From contig CM055095.1 of NCBI GenBank assembly GCA_029204225.1, forward strand, positions 14,970,049 to 15,034,048: a DNA stretch of 64,000 nucleotides, in the 5' to 3' direction. This document shows positions 38,265 through 47,551 of this stretch, piece after piece. The notes under the pieces are model-generated. The model made no database searches. It was given only the letters and a program-made list of their open reading frames with translations, and was not told where the DNA came from. This DNA comes from Diphasiastrum complanatum (taxonomy: Eukaryota; Streptophyta; Lycopodiopsida; Lycopodiales; Lycopodiaceae). Position 1 is the stretch's first letter. Each line of letters begins with the position of its first letter. The position numbers and the translations under genes were made by a program.

Positions 38265-40859
38265 TCACCCTCACCCTCACCGATGACTGAAACTTTACCC
38301 AATTCCTCTTTCCCTTCATGATGCAAGATCATAAAGGCAAAAATGGGTCCCTAACAAGTAGCCATTTTTTTATCATCACAATGACTGCAAGCAGTACAGT
38401 ACCTTCTCTAGAATCAACAATAAAGTGGTTGTCTTAAGCCTTTCGATGTTGCTTGGCTCCCTAGAAGAATATCTACGTGGTTATTATGGTTCTTTCCCTT
38501 CCTACCTCCTTGCTTTCTCTTTCTCTCCCTCACTTGTGGCCTTCTCACAAGGCAACTCATTGAATCTCATTGAAAAAAACCCTTCTAAAAAAAACGCTCC
38601 AATCCTCTAGTAAATTGTACTATTTCGAAAAACTTATCATATACAAATGTACGTAGGGCAACCCCATAGTGAAGATATGAGTACATCCTAAACGACTTGA
38701 ACCTTGAAGTCTACTTAGCTATTGTAATGCATTTTGAAAACTTTTCTTACAGACTACTTCAGCTGGCAAAATTTAAGAAGCAATGTATTCATACCACTAG
38801 CTCTTGACCATCCAGACTGATCTTGTTCAAAAGCCTCAACGCCCGCAGTACTCCCTCAGCCGTATCAAATTCACAAAATCCAAAACCTTTCAGGGAGCCT
38901 GTAGTTGGATCTTGAGCACGCTTCCAACTCCTTATAGTTCCACATAGCTAGCACATTCACCAAGTAGTTTATATGGGCATTAAGTCTAGAAGATAACTTG
39001 AAAGGACAAACCAGATCAGAAAACTGCTTTGAAGTTTTGAAAAGCTTCAGAAGCTCAGAATTCCAAAAATTTGAAATGTGCAAGGTAAACTGCTTACTTC
39101 AAGAAGAGGTCTCAAGAACTCATCTTCTACTGTTGTTGCAATTTTTCCCACATACACTGTCGTGTGAGGCTTTTCCAAAGAAACGACAACCGAGGTAGCA
39201 CCTTTTGCGATTGCATCCTGTGGTACAACCCCTGGAGGAGGTTTCAAAATTGGAGCAATAAGTCTCATCCCACTTACAGGAGGTCTCTGCAACGTCATGG
39301 ACCTAAGAGTTGCAATAGGACTTCCCAAGGGTGGACGAGGCGTGAAAATTGGTGGTCGTCCAATAGGTGAAAAAGATGGAGCTGAGTATCTCGGCATACC
39401 TGCAGGCACAGAACCAAGAACTGGACAACCGAAGTGTTAGAAACAGCTGATCTTGTAGAAACAGGTATACACCCGGAGCATTCACAGACCATTGAATAAA
39501 ATTCAAAACAAGAGGATATTGAAAAACATCTTAAAAAACCATGTATCAACTATTTCACACAAACCAATTACTGTTCATAATTCAAGCTAGGACAATATTA
39601 GTAAACCTTTCATAAATACACTGCAGTTTGGAGCTAGCAAAGATACCTTCCTTCTCACTTAACGACCAGGGCAAGGGCATCGACAAAAATGGGAGTATAT
39701 GTCAAAAAAAGGCTAATAAATACCAAGCAAAATGCAACGAATTTGAATCACAAAACAAAGTCTCTCGAGATGACAAGACCTAGTGTGTGATGAAAATGGG
39801 AACTGACGACTGCTTACTCTTCGCTGTGGAATAGGCATCATGTATTGGTAGTGTTAGTTCAATTCTGAATGCATGGATTATGGAAATAAACCCTGCATAT
39901 ATATAACCAAATGTACCTTCTGTTTTGACTTAGTCAATGGGAACCCTAAAGGCTGCGATTAAGTACCCCGTCGCCTCAAGGGAAAACTGTAAAGCAACAT
40001 TCTCAGGATTTTCTCGTATAACTATAAGTATATATAAGAAGCAAAGCTGCAGGAAAAGTGCCTACAACAGACACTTGCTGTTGTTGCATTAACAAAGAAT
40101 TTCGGCATACCACATGCGAAAAAGAAGGCTCATAACCCGTGGCGCTCTTTCCATGACCACCATGACAATTCGATAGCACTGTGTAGGAGAAAACATCCTG
40201 TCAACCAATTAATTACATGCAAGCACGCAATGCGGTGCTCATCTGCCTAGTGTTAGTTACAGCAAAAGCACGCACGCAGCCCTGCATGCACAGCATACAA
40301 CACCAACAGGTAATCTAATTGGAAAATTACACTACTCACCTCCAGGAGGCATCATATGTGGCTGTGTTGCAGGCGAACTCATATAGGCGGACGAACTCAT
40401 GTAGCCCGGCGGCATGGCTGGAGGAGGGAAGACACCCCCTGTGGAAAATTGCGAAGAAAACTGAGGTGGTGGCAGAGGGCCGAATACTGACCCCATGGTG
40501 CCGATCGTTGAAAATGTCACCGGCGGAGCCAAAGAACCAGGAACAGACCTGATGTTTCCCATCGCCAGAGCAGCTACAGGTGTCGCCATTGATGTGACAG
40601 TCGATGATGCCGAATTCAGAGCAGCAAACCCTGGTTGTGGCTCAGGCACTGGAGCCAGGCCTGGGGGTGCAAGCCCTCCTGCTGCCTCTCCTGCGGAGGG
40701 TGGGGATGGGATCCCCATAGCTGCCTGGTCAGGAGGAGCAAGAAGAGGCCCAGAAGGTGGTGGCAGAGCCATAGTCTGAAAGGGCAAGCACTGAGGAGCT
40801 TGGCCTGTAGTAGGGTTTTGTTGATCTGTGAAAGCCATGCCTCCATAAGAAGCATTCAT
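23287..40859 (-). CDS. RBM25: RBM25-like splicing factor (RRM, RE/RD-rich, PWI), eight coding exons
   Basis: Coding exons on the minus strand are 40859-40340, 39399-39098, 38947-38795, 26884-26592, 26367-26246, 26038-25355, 24487-23799 and 23538-23287. All junctions are GT/AG, phases are consistent, and the total is 3015 nt (1004 aa). The N-terminus is rich in Pro, Ala, Gly and Met. The RRM (about residues 253-328) has RNP2 VYVGKI and RNP1 KGFGFCEF (294-301). A charged RE/RD-rich region runs from about 470 to 890, and a C-terminal PWI domain (about 922-1004) has the H-P-W-I signature at 929-932. RBM25 is a nuclear, U1 snRNP-associated regulator of splice-site choice; the RRM binds RNA and PWI domains bind nucleic acid. 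This gene appears intact although intron 3 is 11.9 kb and packed with transposons. The start is the first ATG in frame with the exon; upstream in-frame TTG was not used. Confidence 0.92.
23799..24487 (-). CDS. RBM25: RBM25 coding exon 7
   Basis: Encodes KSAHSNGTYYPRRIGEDATS, the conserved RKFEFGIIGSG stretch, a second charged region, and PKTKEELFAYPVNWSIYDK just ahead of the PWI domain. Acceptor TTCTCAG, donor GTACAA. Confidence 0.9.
25355..26038 (-). CDS. RBM25: RBM25 coding exon 6 (RE/RD-rich)
   Basis: Encodes alternating Arg-Glu and Arg-Asp repeats (for example ERQRERERSRRERDREI), an acidic EEDNDDDDDW run and ends ESNELPS. This low-complexity region is the hallmark RE/RD domain of RBM25. 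Donor GTAAGT. Confidence 0.9.
26246..26367 (-). CDS. RBM25: RBM25 coding exon 5
   Basis: Encodes ARKPLPLPPALPTTSELTGK and ends NLDETRS; joins exons 4 and 6 in frame (phase 2 in, phase 1 out). Donor GTACGC. Confidence 0.85.
26592..26884 (-). CDS. RBM25: RBM25 coding exon 4
   Basis: Starts LNVNQATREYLECYVNLKKE, finishing the RRM, and continues with a Lys/Glu-rich and acidic segment ending in ALEKLTSIIEER. Acceptor AAGTCAG, donor GTAAGT, ends phase 2. Confidence 0.9.
26885..28085. other. RBM25 intron 3, 5'-proximal host-like part
   Basis: AT-rich non-coding sequence just inside the acceptor of exon 4. No transposon domain or open frame of note. Confidence 0.45.
28086..28654. repeat. Imperfect tandem duplication in intron 3
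   Basis: Both copies (28086-28404 and 28405-28654) begin ACTTAAGAATACTGAGGAGC and end CGGCGTTAGCATCACTTATT plus TTATG. The second copy lacks roughly 70 bases of the first. Non-coding. Confidence 0.8.
29073..29126. repeat. (TC)n microsatellite, tract 1
   Basis: Pure 54-base run, preceded by ATATTAATAAA and followed directly by LINE coding sequence. Confidence 0.95.
29127..29857 (+). mobile_element. 5'-truncated LINE, copy 1 (C-terminal end of RT ORF and 3' region)
   Basis: Starts immediately after (TC)n tract 1. With frame changes it encodes ESGGFQGIPRREICQFCSLH then EVESEEHFIFPCPTYYEMQG, a Cys-Cys-His-Cys zinc-binding motif typical of the C-terminus of plant LINE reverse transcriptase ORFs. 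The related segment occurs in copy 2 at about 37715-37830. The 3' region ends ACATTAATAAAGCTCAAGCT and runs directly into the second (CT)n tract. No target duplication other than the flanking CT tracts is seen. Confidence 0.65.
29858..29920. repeat. (CT)n microsatellite, tract 2
   Basis: 63-base pure CT run at the 3' end of LINE copy 1 and at the 5' start of LINE copy 2. Confidence 0.95.
30809..31166 (-). repeat. 3' LTR of the non-autonomous element
   Basis: 358 bases, preceded on the minus strand by the purine tract TTAAGGGGGAGGGAG. Confidence 0.9.
31170..31590 (-). pseudogene. Protease and chromodomain-like tail of the non-autonomous element
   Basis: The minus strand encodes GKVGNQSVRVMVDDGATHNF with INYTLVKKLKLPE, a gypsy-type aspartic protease in which the usual D-S/T-G reads D-D-G-A. 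Near 31290-31200, in another frame, it reads RQTRHTLYREYLVNWNDQPV then ENATWERGSVLHKIF, which looks like the chromodomain end of a chromovirus integrase. RT, RNase H and integrase core are absent between the two, so an internal deletion joined them. Confidence 0.6.
31640..32758 (-). pseudogene. Gag polyprotein of the non-autonomous element
   Basis: From ATG at 32758: MTTPQGPDQPPERGIDELET, an acidic and coiled-coil-like segment (KEQFLHLVTEVDELKLALAN), then the gag core (FIGEEKNRNADILQTFLSKW, ANLSLGPMAYKWWLNLQ). One TAG codon near 32206 interrupts LQKTG/TPRSWKAFEEAFLREFL. The frame then runs through GFVRGLKDEYKVQVQRNSPT and a CCHC zinc knuckle CIVCMGKGHTVRQC before ending. The single stop is the main lesion. 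Gag would form the particle and bind RNA. Expression in trans by a relative is possible, but this copy gives a truncated protein. Confidence 0.8.
33020..33081. repeat. 31-bp tandem duplication in element leader
   Basis: CAATTTGTCCACAAAAAGCC occurs at 33020 and 33051 with near-identical following bases, in the untranslated leader ahead of gag. Confidence 0.8.
33577..33590 (-). promoter_or_regulatory. Primer binding site (tRNA-iMet type)
   Basis: TGGTATCAGAGCCA on the minus strand, one base inside the 5' LTR. This is the usual plant initiator-Met tRNA primer site. Confidence 0.85.
33592..33949 (-). repeat. 5' LTR of the non-autonomous element
   Basis: 358 bases, TG...CA ends, partner of 30809-31166 with roughly 17 differences. 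Confidence 0.9.
34440..36860 (-). pseudogene. hAT-family transposase remnant with introns (DUF659 and hATC)
   Basis: Minus-strand segments in order: a DUF659 segment (about 36812-36590, GCTIISDGWSDTRRRHILNI then GTMFLRSIDTSGEAVTGEYM), a segment with VVTDNASNYVSMGRLVM and the LLVEDVAKIPWIAEVVRTAR stretch, then AVDWAQWGPSQEPKSKRFER with VLRLTDREGCTLGLLYEFMD, then WEWFHRPLHAMAHILHPPW, and a hATC-like end (KKKRNRLSSAQLERLVYVRT NLRLLG). Intron-like gaps separate them, as in plant hAT genes. One stop replaces a residue in the CERNW-type motif and others occur, so it is a pseudogene. It lies between two LINE pieces. Terminal inverted repeats were not identified. Confidence 0.75.
38201..38281. repeat. 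(TC)n microsatellite, tract 3, plus (ACCCTC)n
   Basis: 60-base TC run at the 3' end of LINE copy 2 followed by about three CACCCT hexamers. Confidence 0.95.
38282..38794. other. RBM25 intron 3, donor-proximal part
   Basis: Non-coding sequence between the third CT tract and exon 3. No element recognised. Confidence 0.5.
38795..38947 (-). CDS. RBM25: RBM25 coding exon 3 (RRM second half)
   Basis: Encodes LCGTIRSWKRAQDPTTGSLK then GFGFCEF (RNP1) and NKISLDGQELV. Exactly 51 codons, phase 0 at both ends, donor GTATGA. It precedes the 11.9 kb intron. Confidence 0.9.
39098..39399 (-). CDS. RBM25: RBM25 coding exon 2 (RRM first half)
   Basis: Encodes MPRYSAPSFSPIGRPP and then the first part of the RRM, with TTVYVGKIATTVEDEFLRPL. 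Acceptor TGCCTGCAG, donor GTAAGC, ends phase 0. Confidence 0.9.
40340..40859 (-). CDS. RBM25: RBM25 coding exon 1 (Pro/Ala-rich N-terminus)
   Basis: Starts MNASYGGMAFTDQQNPTTGQ and ends with MMPPGG; the last codon is split (phase 1) before donor GTGAGT. Low-complexity Pro/Gly/Ala/Met sequence, typical of the disordered N-terminus of plant RBM25 proteins. The open frame on the opposite strand here is a shadow. Confidence 0.88.
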
Positions 40860-40889
40860 GGTCTTGCACTGCTTCAAAAGTGGATAAAC

Positions 40890-40922
40890 TCAACCTCCAC
40901 ACCAGCGCCTCGCTGCTTTCAT
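40890..40922 (-). promoter_or_regulatory. Upstream ORF 2 in RBM25 leader (10 codons)
   Basis: ATG then KAARRWCGG and TGA on the minus strand, 30 bases before the RBM25 start. The leader boundary is not known from sequence alone. Confidence 0.5.
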
Positions 40923-40929
40923 CTAAAGC

Positions 40930-40989
40930 TCAGCTAAATTGTGATTCAGACATGGAAATCTCGGCGGCAGCAGCAGCAGCAGCAAGCAT
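40930..40989 (-). promoter_or_regulatory. Upstream ORF 1 in RBM25 leader (19 codons)
   Basis: Minus-strand ATG followed by an alanine run from a GCT/GCC triplet repeat and MSESQFS, then TGA. It ends 70 bases before the RBM25 start codon. If transcription starts upstream of 40989 it would be in the 5' leader and could reduce translation of the main ORF. Confidence 0.5.
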
Positions 40990-41059
40990 GGAGCCGAGCA
41001 AGAAGGCGGCAACCCTAATCTGTCGCTACTCTTTCTCTTCACTTACTTTCTCGTCTTTG

Positions 41060-42348
41060 ATCCCTTGAAACTCGGGCCCTTCCCTTACGCTAGGAACAGC
41101 CTAAAATCATTTTTGCTTTTTCTTTCTTGGCTCTGCCTTAAAGGCAGTGACACATAGTAAACACAACAAAAATTGACACGCTTATGTTATAATTAGTTTT
41201 TAAGATTTTTATTTTTTTTGTTTTTTTTAAATATGTAGGTTAATTTATAAAAATGCCACGTATTTAAAAAAGACTTTTTAAATACATTTGTGTATTTTTA
41301 AGCACAAATGTTTAAAACGTTTTTTGATGGATAATTTGGGTGTGATGTCTTTGCGTACTGTGAAGGATTTCAATCATTTATGATTCAATCCACATAAAGA
41401 TCTGGGGTTACAAAAGAAGATACTCTATCAATGTTACCGATGTAAAAAAATTAGCAACTACACACAAAATGAGATGCAAACTTTAATAGAACTTGATCAA
41501 ACATAAATCAAATTGTTGTTGTCCGTACAAAACCAGCAAGCTACTGTATTTTACACGCGTGGATTTTGCAAGATTTTGCGACGTGAGAGATTTTGCGACG
41601 TCCTCGTCCGCATCAACAATACTAATTTGTTGACCGTATATATACTATGTATAGTTGTCACAAAAGCCATATACTTCCAAGTACAACGGCTTTTCTGATT
41701 AGGTGACAAACATTCAATGTAATTAATACACGGATGAAAATCTATAAATAGATCATCCAAGCACAAATTATTGGTTGCTCCGTCCATGAGACGTATTATT
41801 TGAGCATCCTAGTTACGCCGTCAATTTTTTGTTGTAATTGCTATTTGTATTGTGCTTCAGTGTAATATAGCAGCAGCATCTTTTCTATCTCTGTACAACG
41901 TAGTGATTGAATGCACTTTATCGTTGTTTGATTGCGCTTGTTTACTCACTCTGATCAGAACACGAACGTCTACGACTCCTCAGTTTCTGATCAGACGATG
42001 GCTATCGTCGACGCTTGAGGAACTCAATATATCATACTGCTATTTCTATCTATTTCAGAACTATACTTCTTATTGAATCCATTTTTTAGTAATACCATAC
42101 ATATCATTTCTAATCTCTCATATCATTTCTAATCTCTTTGATAGACTGTACTCTTGTTTTTGAGAGTATAAATAAATTTTTAAGATCATGTTGGGCAACT
42201 AGAACACTTCAAGCTATGATTGTACTTAGCATAAGCTCTCTATTAGATTGTTTTTGCATCTAGCAACTAACTATAACAGGAGAGTTGTTCCACAATATTC
42301 CTGCTCTCTTCTTCGTTCGCGTTCTTCATCTCCCTTGTCCCATCATAT
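41060..42348. other. RBM25 upstream region and putative copia 5' LTR
   Basis: The left part should hold the RBM25 promoter, but no convincing TATA box position could be fixed. The right part (perhaps from about 41500) precedes a tRNA-iMet-type primer binding site and is probably the 5' LTR of the copia element at 42349. A short tandem repeat of CATATCATTTCTAATCTCT lies at about 42099-42138. No second LTR copy was found, so the LTR start is undetermined. Confidence 0.35.
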
Positions 42349-42360
42349 TGGTATCAGGGC
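42349..42360 (+). promoter_or_regulatory. Primer binding site of copia element
   Basis: TGGTATCAGGGC, one mismatch from the tRNA-iMet primer site, 54 bases before the gag ATG. Confidence 0.7.
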
Positions 42361-42413
42361 ATAGTTCAAATAAACCGAGAGATTAAGTTTGTTCCATTTG
42401 TATTACTGTTAAC

Positions 42414-43245
42414 ATGTCTCATATAGGTAACTCTTCGTTATCATCCAACAAGGCTAGAATCATTGACAAGTTCAATGGTTTTAACCTCTACATCTGGATG
42501 ATGTTGATAGATAGAGATCTTTGGGATGTAGACCTGAAACTACAAGATGGTGATCAAGCAAAGGCATGGAAGATCAAGGATCATAAGGCCTTAACATGCA
42601 TCACACTCAATCTGGCCGACTCCCAAATATCCCACGTTACCACATGCAAAACCTCCAAGGATGTATTAGATTTGTTATCAAAACTTTATGAGACTCATGA
42701 TGTAACCACTAAATTACATCTTAGAAGAAAATTCTTTACTCTTAGCCTGTCTGATTCTACTGCCATCACTTTTCACATCAACACCTTCAAGTCTTTATTG
42801 GATCAATTATCAGCTATAGAATGTTCTATTCAAGATGATGATGTCGTCATGACCTTGCTTTCTTCTCTTCCAAAGTCGTATGAACACTTCGTGGTGATGA
42901 TCTCCACACAACCTGACCTCACTCTTCAAAAGTGATCGGTCATCTTCTTCAAGAAGAAATACGGAGAAAGACTAGCAGCTTGTCCATCAAAGACAAATCC
43001 ATGGCTCTATACACCAAGAAGAAAGACTATTCCAAGGGCAAGAATCAAGTGCAGCAGCAACAGTAGAAGCCTCACACTCAAGGTGAGCATGGTGGATCGC
43101 ACAAGAAGCTTTTCTGCAGATATTGCAAGAGAGCCAATCATGACATCAAGGAATGTCATATCCGGATCTACAACGAGGCAAATAAGCAACAACAACAGCA
43201 GCCAGACTCCTCCAACGTGGTGGAATTCAAGGAGCAAGATACACA
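42414..43245 (+). pseudogene. Copia gag
   Basis: Opens MSHIGNSSLSSNKARIIDKF and contains KAWKIKDHKALTCITLNLAD, SQISHVTTCKTSKDVLDLLS and LLSSLPKSYEHFVVMIS, the UBN2-type gag core. A TGA near 42934 ends the frame. Another frame continues with a CCHC zinc knuckle (CRYCKRANHDIKEC) near 43120-43160. The gag binds RNA and forms the particle. One frameshift and a stop at about 43065 break it. Confidence 0.8.
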
Positions 43246-43287
43246 CTTGTTAATGACTTACAACAGCAGCAATGAAGACTGTGATAG

Positions 43288-45900
43288 TTGGTCTCGCAAG
43301 GAATGGTTTACCGAGTATGCAGCTTACAACATAGATCAATTCATCTACCTATACGCGTGAAAGACAAAGGAACAATTAAGATCATCTTCAACAACAATCT
43401 ATCTATTTGTGTTCCTAATGTCCTTCATGTTCCTCAATTATCAAAGAACATGTTATCAATCTCTAAGATAACTGATGAGGGCTACACTGTTACTTTCTTA
43501 TCTGAGCAGTGTACAATACTCGAGGAAGATACTACTCTGACAATATGCACTAGAGTCGGAAATCTTTACGTACTCTCTAATTTAGTTGCATTAGGTAGTA
43601 TCTCTAATGAAAATCTAAACGACAGTGTTGTTCAGTGGCACAATCGATTTGGACACGTGAATACAAGATCACTTTCTTATATGCGTTGTAATAATTTAAT
43701 TGATGGACTGGATTTCTCTTCTTCATTAGATAGGAAATCTTTTTTTTTTGTGAATCATACATCTATGGGAAACACTCTAGAAGCAAGTTTCTAAAATCAC
43801 ATTCCATCAAAGCAAAGCATGTATTGGATCTTGTACATAGCGATCTTTGTGGTCCGATGCCAACTCCGTCCTTAGGAGATGCAATCTATTTTATCACTTT
43901 CATAGATGATTATTCTAGATGATCTACAGTCATGTTCATTAAGCACAAATATGAGGCCTTTGAATGCTTCAAGAGATTCAAGGCCATGGCTGAGACACAA
44001 ACGTCTACAAAAGTGAAGGCACTCTGAACTGATGGTGGTGGCGAATACATCTCTAATGAGATGTCTGACTACCTCGTTGAACATGGGATTAGAAGACAGT
44101 TCACCACTTCCTATTCACCTCCACAAAACGGGATTGTAGAAAGAAAGAATCGAACTCTTTTCAACTCAGCCAGATCCATGCTACATCAAGCACACCTACC
44201 TGCGAAGTTCTGGGCATAAGCTACTGCCACAGCCTATTACGTGGATAACAGATCCAGCACCAGAGCCGTCAACAACAAAACTCCTTACGAAGTTTGGCAT
44301 GGGCACAAGCCTAGTGTTAGCCATTTAAAAATCTTTGGTTGTATATGTTTTGTTCACATTCCTAAATAGTTTAGAAAGAAGCTCGATCATAGGACAAATA
44401 AATGTATTTTCATTGGCTATCCTAATGAACATAAAGCTTATAAAGTTTATGATTCATCCACCAATGTAGTATTTGGGATGTAATATTTCAAAAACATACA
44501 TATCATGATTTCAAACAACCATTGATAGATGATGCTATGTCATTTCATCTTACTTTACGTATCATGGATTCTTCCAATATTGATGTTCCGTCTACAGAAC
44601 CTGCAGCTATAGCTACAGAAGCCGAGCAGTCGATAGTACCTGTCATCAGACCAGACCAAGCTAGCTCGAACAGATCTGGAGAAATTCAAGAAGAAGCATC
44701 ATCACACCCTGGTCAACCAAACATCCACAGATCCTCATGGACTCGGACAGTTCCTGAGAGGTACACACCTCAATTATTCTGAACTTCATCAGAAGAACCA
44801 GAGAGCCTAGGCAAAGCAATTAACTCCAAGGATGCTGTGAAGTGGCAAGAAGCTATGGAAAGCGAGTACAACTCACTTTTGATGAATCAGACATGGACAC
44901 TGGTTGACTTCCCCACTCATAAGAGAGTTATCGACAACAAGTGGATCTTCAAGAAGAAGATCAACTCTGATGGTTCCATTGCTAAATGAAAAACACGGCT
45001 GGTGGCTAAAGGATTCACTCAAGTCCAAGGAGTGGATTATTATAAAATTTTCAGTCCTGTCGTCAAGATGCAGTTAATCAGGACTCTGATTGTGTTAGCA
45101 CCCACGGAAGACCTCGAAATGCACCAAATGGATGTCAAGACAGTATTTCTCAACGACAATGTTGAAGAGGAACTGTACACCTTCCAACCGGAAGGATTCG
45201 AAGTCAAAGGCCAAGAGCACAAAGTGTGCAAGCTGCACAAAGTAATCTACGATCTGAAACAGGCCGCAAGGTTCGATAGAATCAACTCTTATCTCATTCA
45301 ATTGGAATTTTCAAATAACTCAGCTGAGTTGCACACTACTAAGAGTGATCTATCAAAGGAATTTGACATGACTAATTTAGGAGCTGTCAATTATTTGTTA
45401 AGAATTCACATTACTAGAAATAGGTTTCAAAAGAAGATCTATCTTAGCCAGCAGACATAGCTAAAAGAAATTTTAAAAAAATTTCATATGTCTGATTGCA
45501 AACCCATTGATACTCCAATGGATCCAAGTATATTATTGACTAAACCTACATGTGTGCTAATTATGATAGTGAAGTACTCGACATAGCAAAGTACCCTTAT
45601 CATTCACTAATAGGATCTTTAATATATGCAATGTTGTGTACTAGACCAGATTTAGCATACACTGTTAGCACGTTGAGTCAATTCATGTCTAATCCTAGGA
45701 TCTCTCATTGGAAAGCGTTAAAGAGAGTGATGAGATATATTCATGAAAGTTTAGATCACATCTTATGCCATGATGAAAATGTTATCAACCCACTCGTCTG
45801 GCGAGGCTATTCCAACTCAGATTGGAGAGGAATAGTCTCTACCAGAAAATCTACATATAGTCTTTGGTTGAGATTTTGGTTAAAAAATAGCACTCTTTGA
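43288..45900 (+). pseudogene. Copia pol remnant (integrase, RT, RNase H)
   Basis: Starts after the missing protease with ICVPNVLHVPQLSKNMLSIS and the pre-integrase VVQWHNRFGHVNTRSLSYMR. The integrase core follows (LDLVHSDLCGPMPTPSLGDA, FITFIDDYSR), then a VVFHIPK-type region and AYKVYDSS. RT has QTWTLVDFPTHKRVID and LVAKGFTQVQGVDYYKIFSP, then jumps from LIQLEFSNNSAE to a later KEFDMTNLGAVNYLLRIHIT, so the catalytic YVDD block is deleted. RNase H-side sequence (RPDLAYTVSTLSQFMSNPRI, STRKSTYSLW) ends early. Confidence 0.8.
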
Positions 45901-46785
45901 GAAATATTCTCTCTTAGAGTTAATTGAGTAACAAGATTCTCAACTGAAAAAGTGTTGTTAACATATGGTATGAAATTTGTAGAGATATGCTATGTAATGA
46001 TTCATTGTGAGATCATAATATCCCTGTGTAAGTTCTTAATCTTGTGGATCTACAATGCATCCCTTGGATTGAGTTTCTATGCATGCATAAACTAGTCGCT
46101 AAAACAGAGGCATATTGATGAGAAAGACAACTGATCGTAGATTAATAAAGAATTCTCCATGATTGCTTATTGACCTAGAATGGGTTTAGAATCTGATTGA
46201 ATGTGGTGTTTTGGATCCACACCTAAACATTCAAGTGTTTCTAAATCAAGAACAACTAATCAAATAAGGAGCGTTACTTCCGAATTAGTTGTTTGAATCT
46301 ATAATATGCTATTATTTATTGATATTGTAGTTATTATGTATTGCTTATAAGTCACAACCTTTATGAGTCAATTTGGATTCATTCAAAGGGTTATGTGCAT
46401 AGGATATATGGAAACTTTTGTTTTTTATCTTCTCTTGATTGAAAAAGGATATTATGTTATCCCGAAAACTCAAATGGAGGTGGATAGTTGATGTAAGCCA
46501 AAAGTCAAAACTTATTGTAAAGAAGTTCCGGTGAATCTTAAGTTATTCTAGATGATAGAATCTAGACGCATTCTAGATTGAACCTTAACTTTGGAATGAC
46601 ACTATGTGTCATGACTTGTGTAAGGGAATTTTGTGATTACTATTCTTATTATAGGCATTGTAAGTGAGTTGGATAAGTCCAGAACTTTCCTTGTGGAAAG
46701 GATGAGCAACTCATGTGTCTTCTAAGAATAGTAATATTCTCGTTCTCTTATTATTAAGTATAGAATAAGGATTCAACGAATTATG
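45901..46785. other. Spacer between copia and gypsy fragments
   Basis: No recognisable coding sequence. A short inverted repeat around TTCTAGATGATAGAATCTAG lies near 46545-46565. Confidence 0.35.
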
Positions 46786-46789
46786 ATTG

Positions 46790-47538
46790 ACAAAAAGATT
46801 AGACGCGATGTGCATATGACTTTTGATGGCAATCCCATTGGGGAAAGTATCCCTTGATTGAGTTTTCCTATAGTAGTAAGCATTCAGCTACCGGTTATAG
46901 CCCATTCATGCTTATGTACGATTTTGAATCTAGATCACCCATTGTTGTTGAGACTCAATCGATCAAGTTTTAGAAGGAAGCAGATTTCCTGCACGATATG
47001 CAAGAAATGCTAAAGATAGCATGTAAGAATGTCCAAAGTGCCAAGGATAGGGACAAACATTATGCTAATATGAAAATATCAGCTCAAGACTTTCAAGTGG
47101 GAGATGGGGTGTATTTACGAATCCCAAAAATTTATAACGTAATGCGTACCAGCAAGCATTACAAATTGTCCGCTAGATATAGGGGGTCGACCGTATTAAA
47201 TTTTAAAAAAGATTGGATTCTTGGTTTACCAGTTAAACCTCCCTGACGGAATGCAATTGCACATGATTTTTTACGTAAGTTGACTTAAGAAAAGTTTACG
47301 TGAAGGGGAATATCTTGGTTCTGGAGACCAATTGGACATGTTGGATAAATCATCGAGTGTGACTCAACTTGAACTTGAAAAGATCTTGGATACTAGAACT
47401 AAACGATTGAGAAATCGTATAGTTACGGAGCATCTGGTTCGATCGAAGGGTCATACAAACGATGATGATTCTTGAGAATGGGAAGGTGGCATGAAAAGGA
47501 ACTTCCCTAACTTTAAGTTTTGAGGTCAGAACTTGAAT
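46790..47538 (+). pseudogene. Gypsy integrase C-terminal remnant
   Basis: The plus strand reads SKHSATGYSPFMLMYDFESR, then KNVQSAKDRDKHYANMKISA, QDFQVGDGVYLRIPKIYN and KHYKLSARYRGSTVL, followed by TRTKRLRNRIVTEHLVRSKG HTNDDDS. This is the integrase tail and chromodomain-like end of a Ty3/gypsy element. Everything 5' of it is missing. It is followed by a polypurine tract and an LTR. Stops near 46860, 46970 and 47285 disable it. Confidence 0.75.
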
Positions 47539-47551
47539 AAGAGGGGAAGAA
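47539..47551 (+). other. Polypurine tract
   Basis: AAGAGGGGAAGAA immediately before the TGTCATGGCC start of the LTR. Marks the 3' end of a gypsy element. Confidence 0.7.

Larger units (their letters stand above)
42349..45900 (+). mobile_element. Degenerate copia element, copy 1 of a local family
   Basis: Primer site, gag (42414), zinc knuckle, GAG-pre-integrase, integrase, RT and RNase H fragments follow in normal copia order on the plus strand. The sequence is close to the copy at 51766-54620. Protease is largely missing, RT lacks the YVDD segment and RNase H ends abruptly at about 45890. No 3' LTR or polypurine tract was found. Many in-frame stops show it is dead. Confidence 0.8.

Noticed and set aside
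40495-40937. Plus-strand open frames opposite RBM25 exon 1
   Set aside because: Shadows of the Pro/Ala/Gly-rich exon; no start context or similarity.
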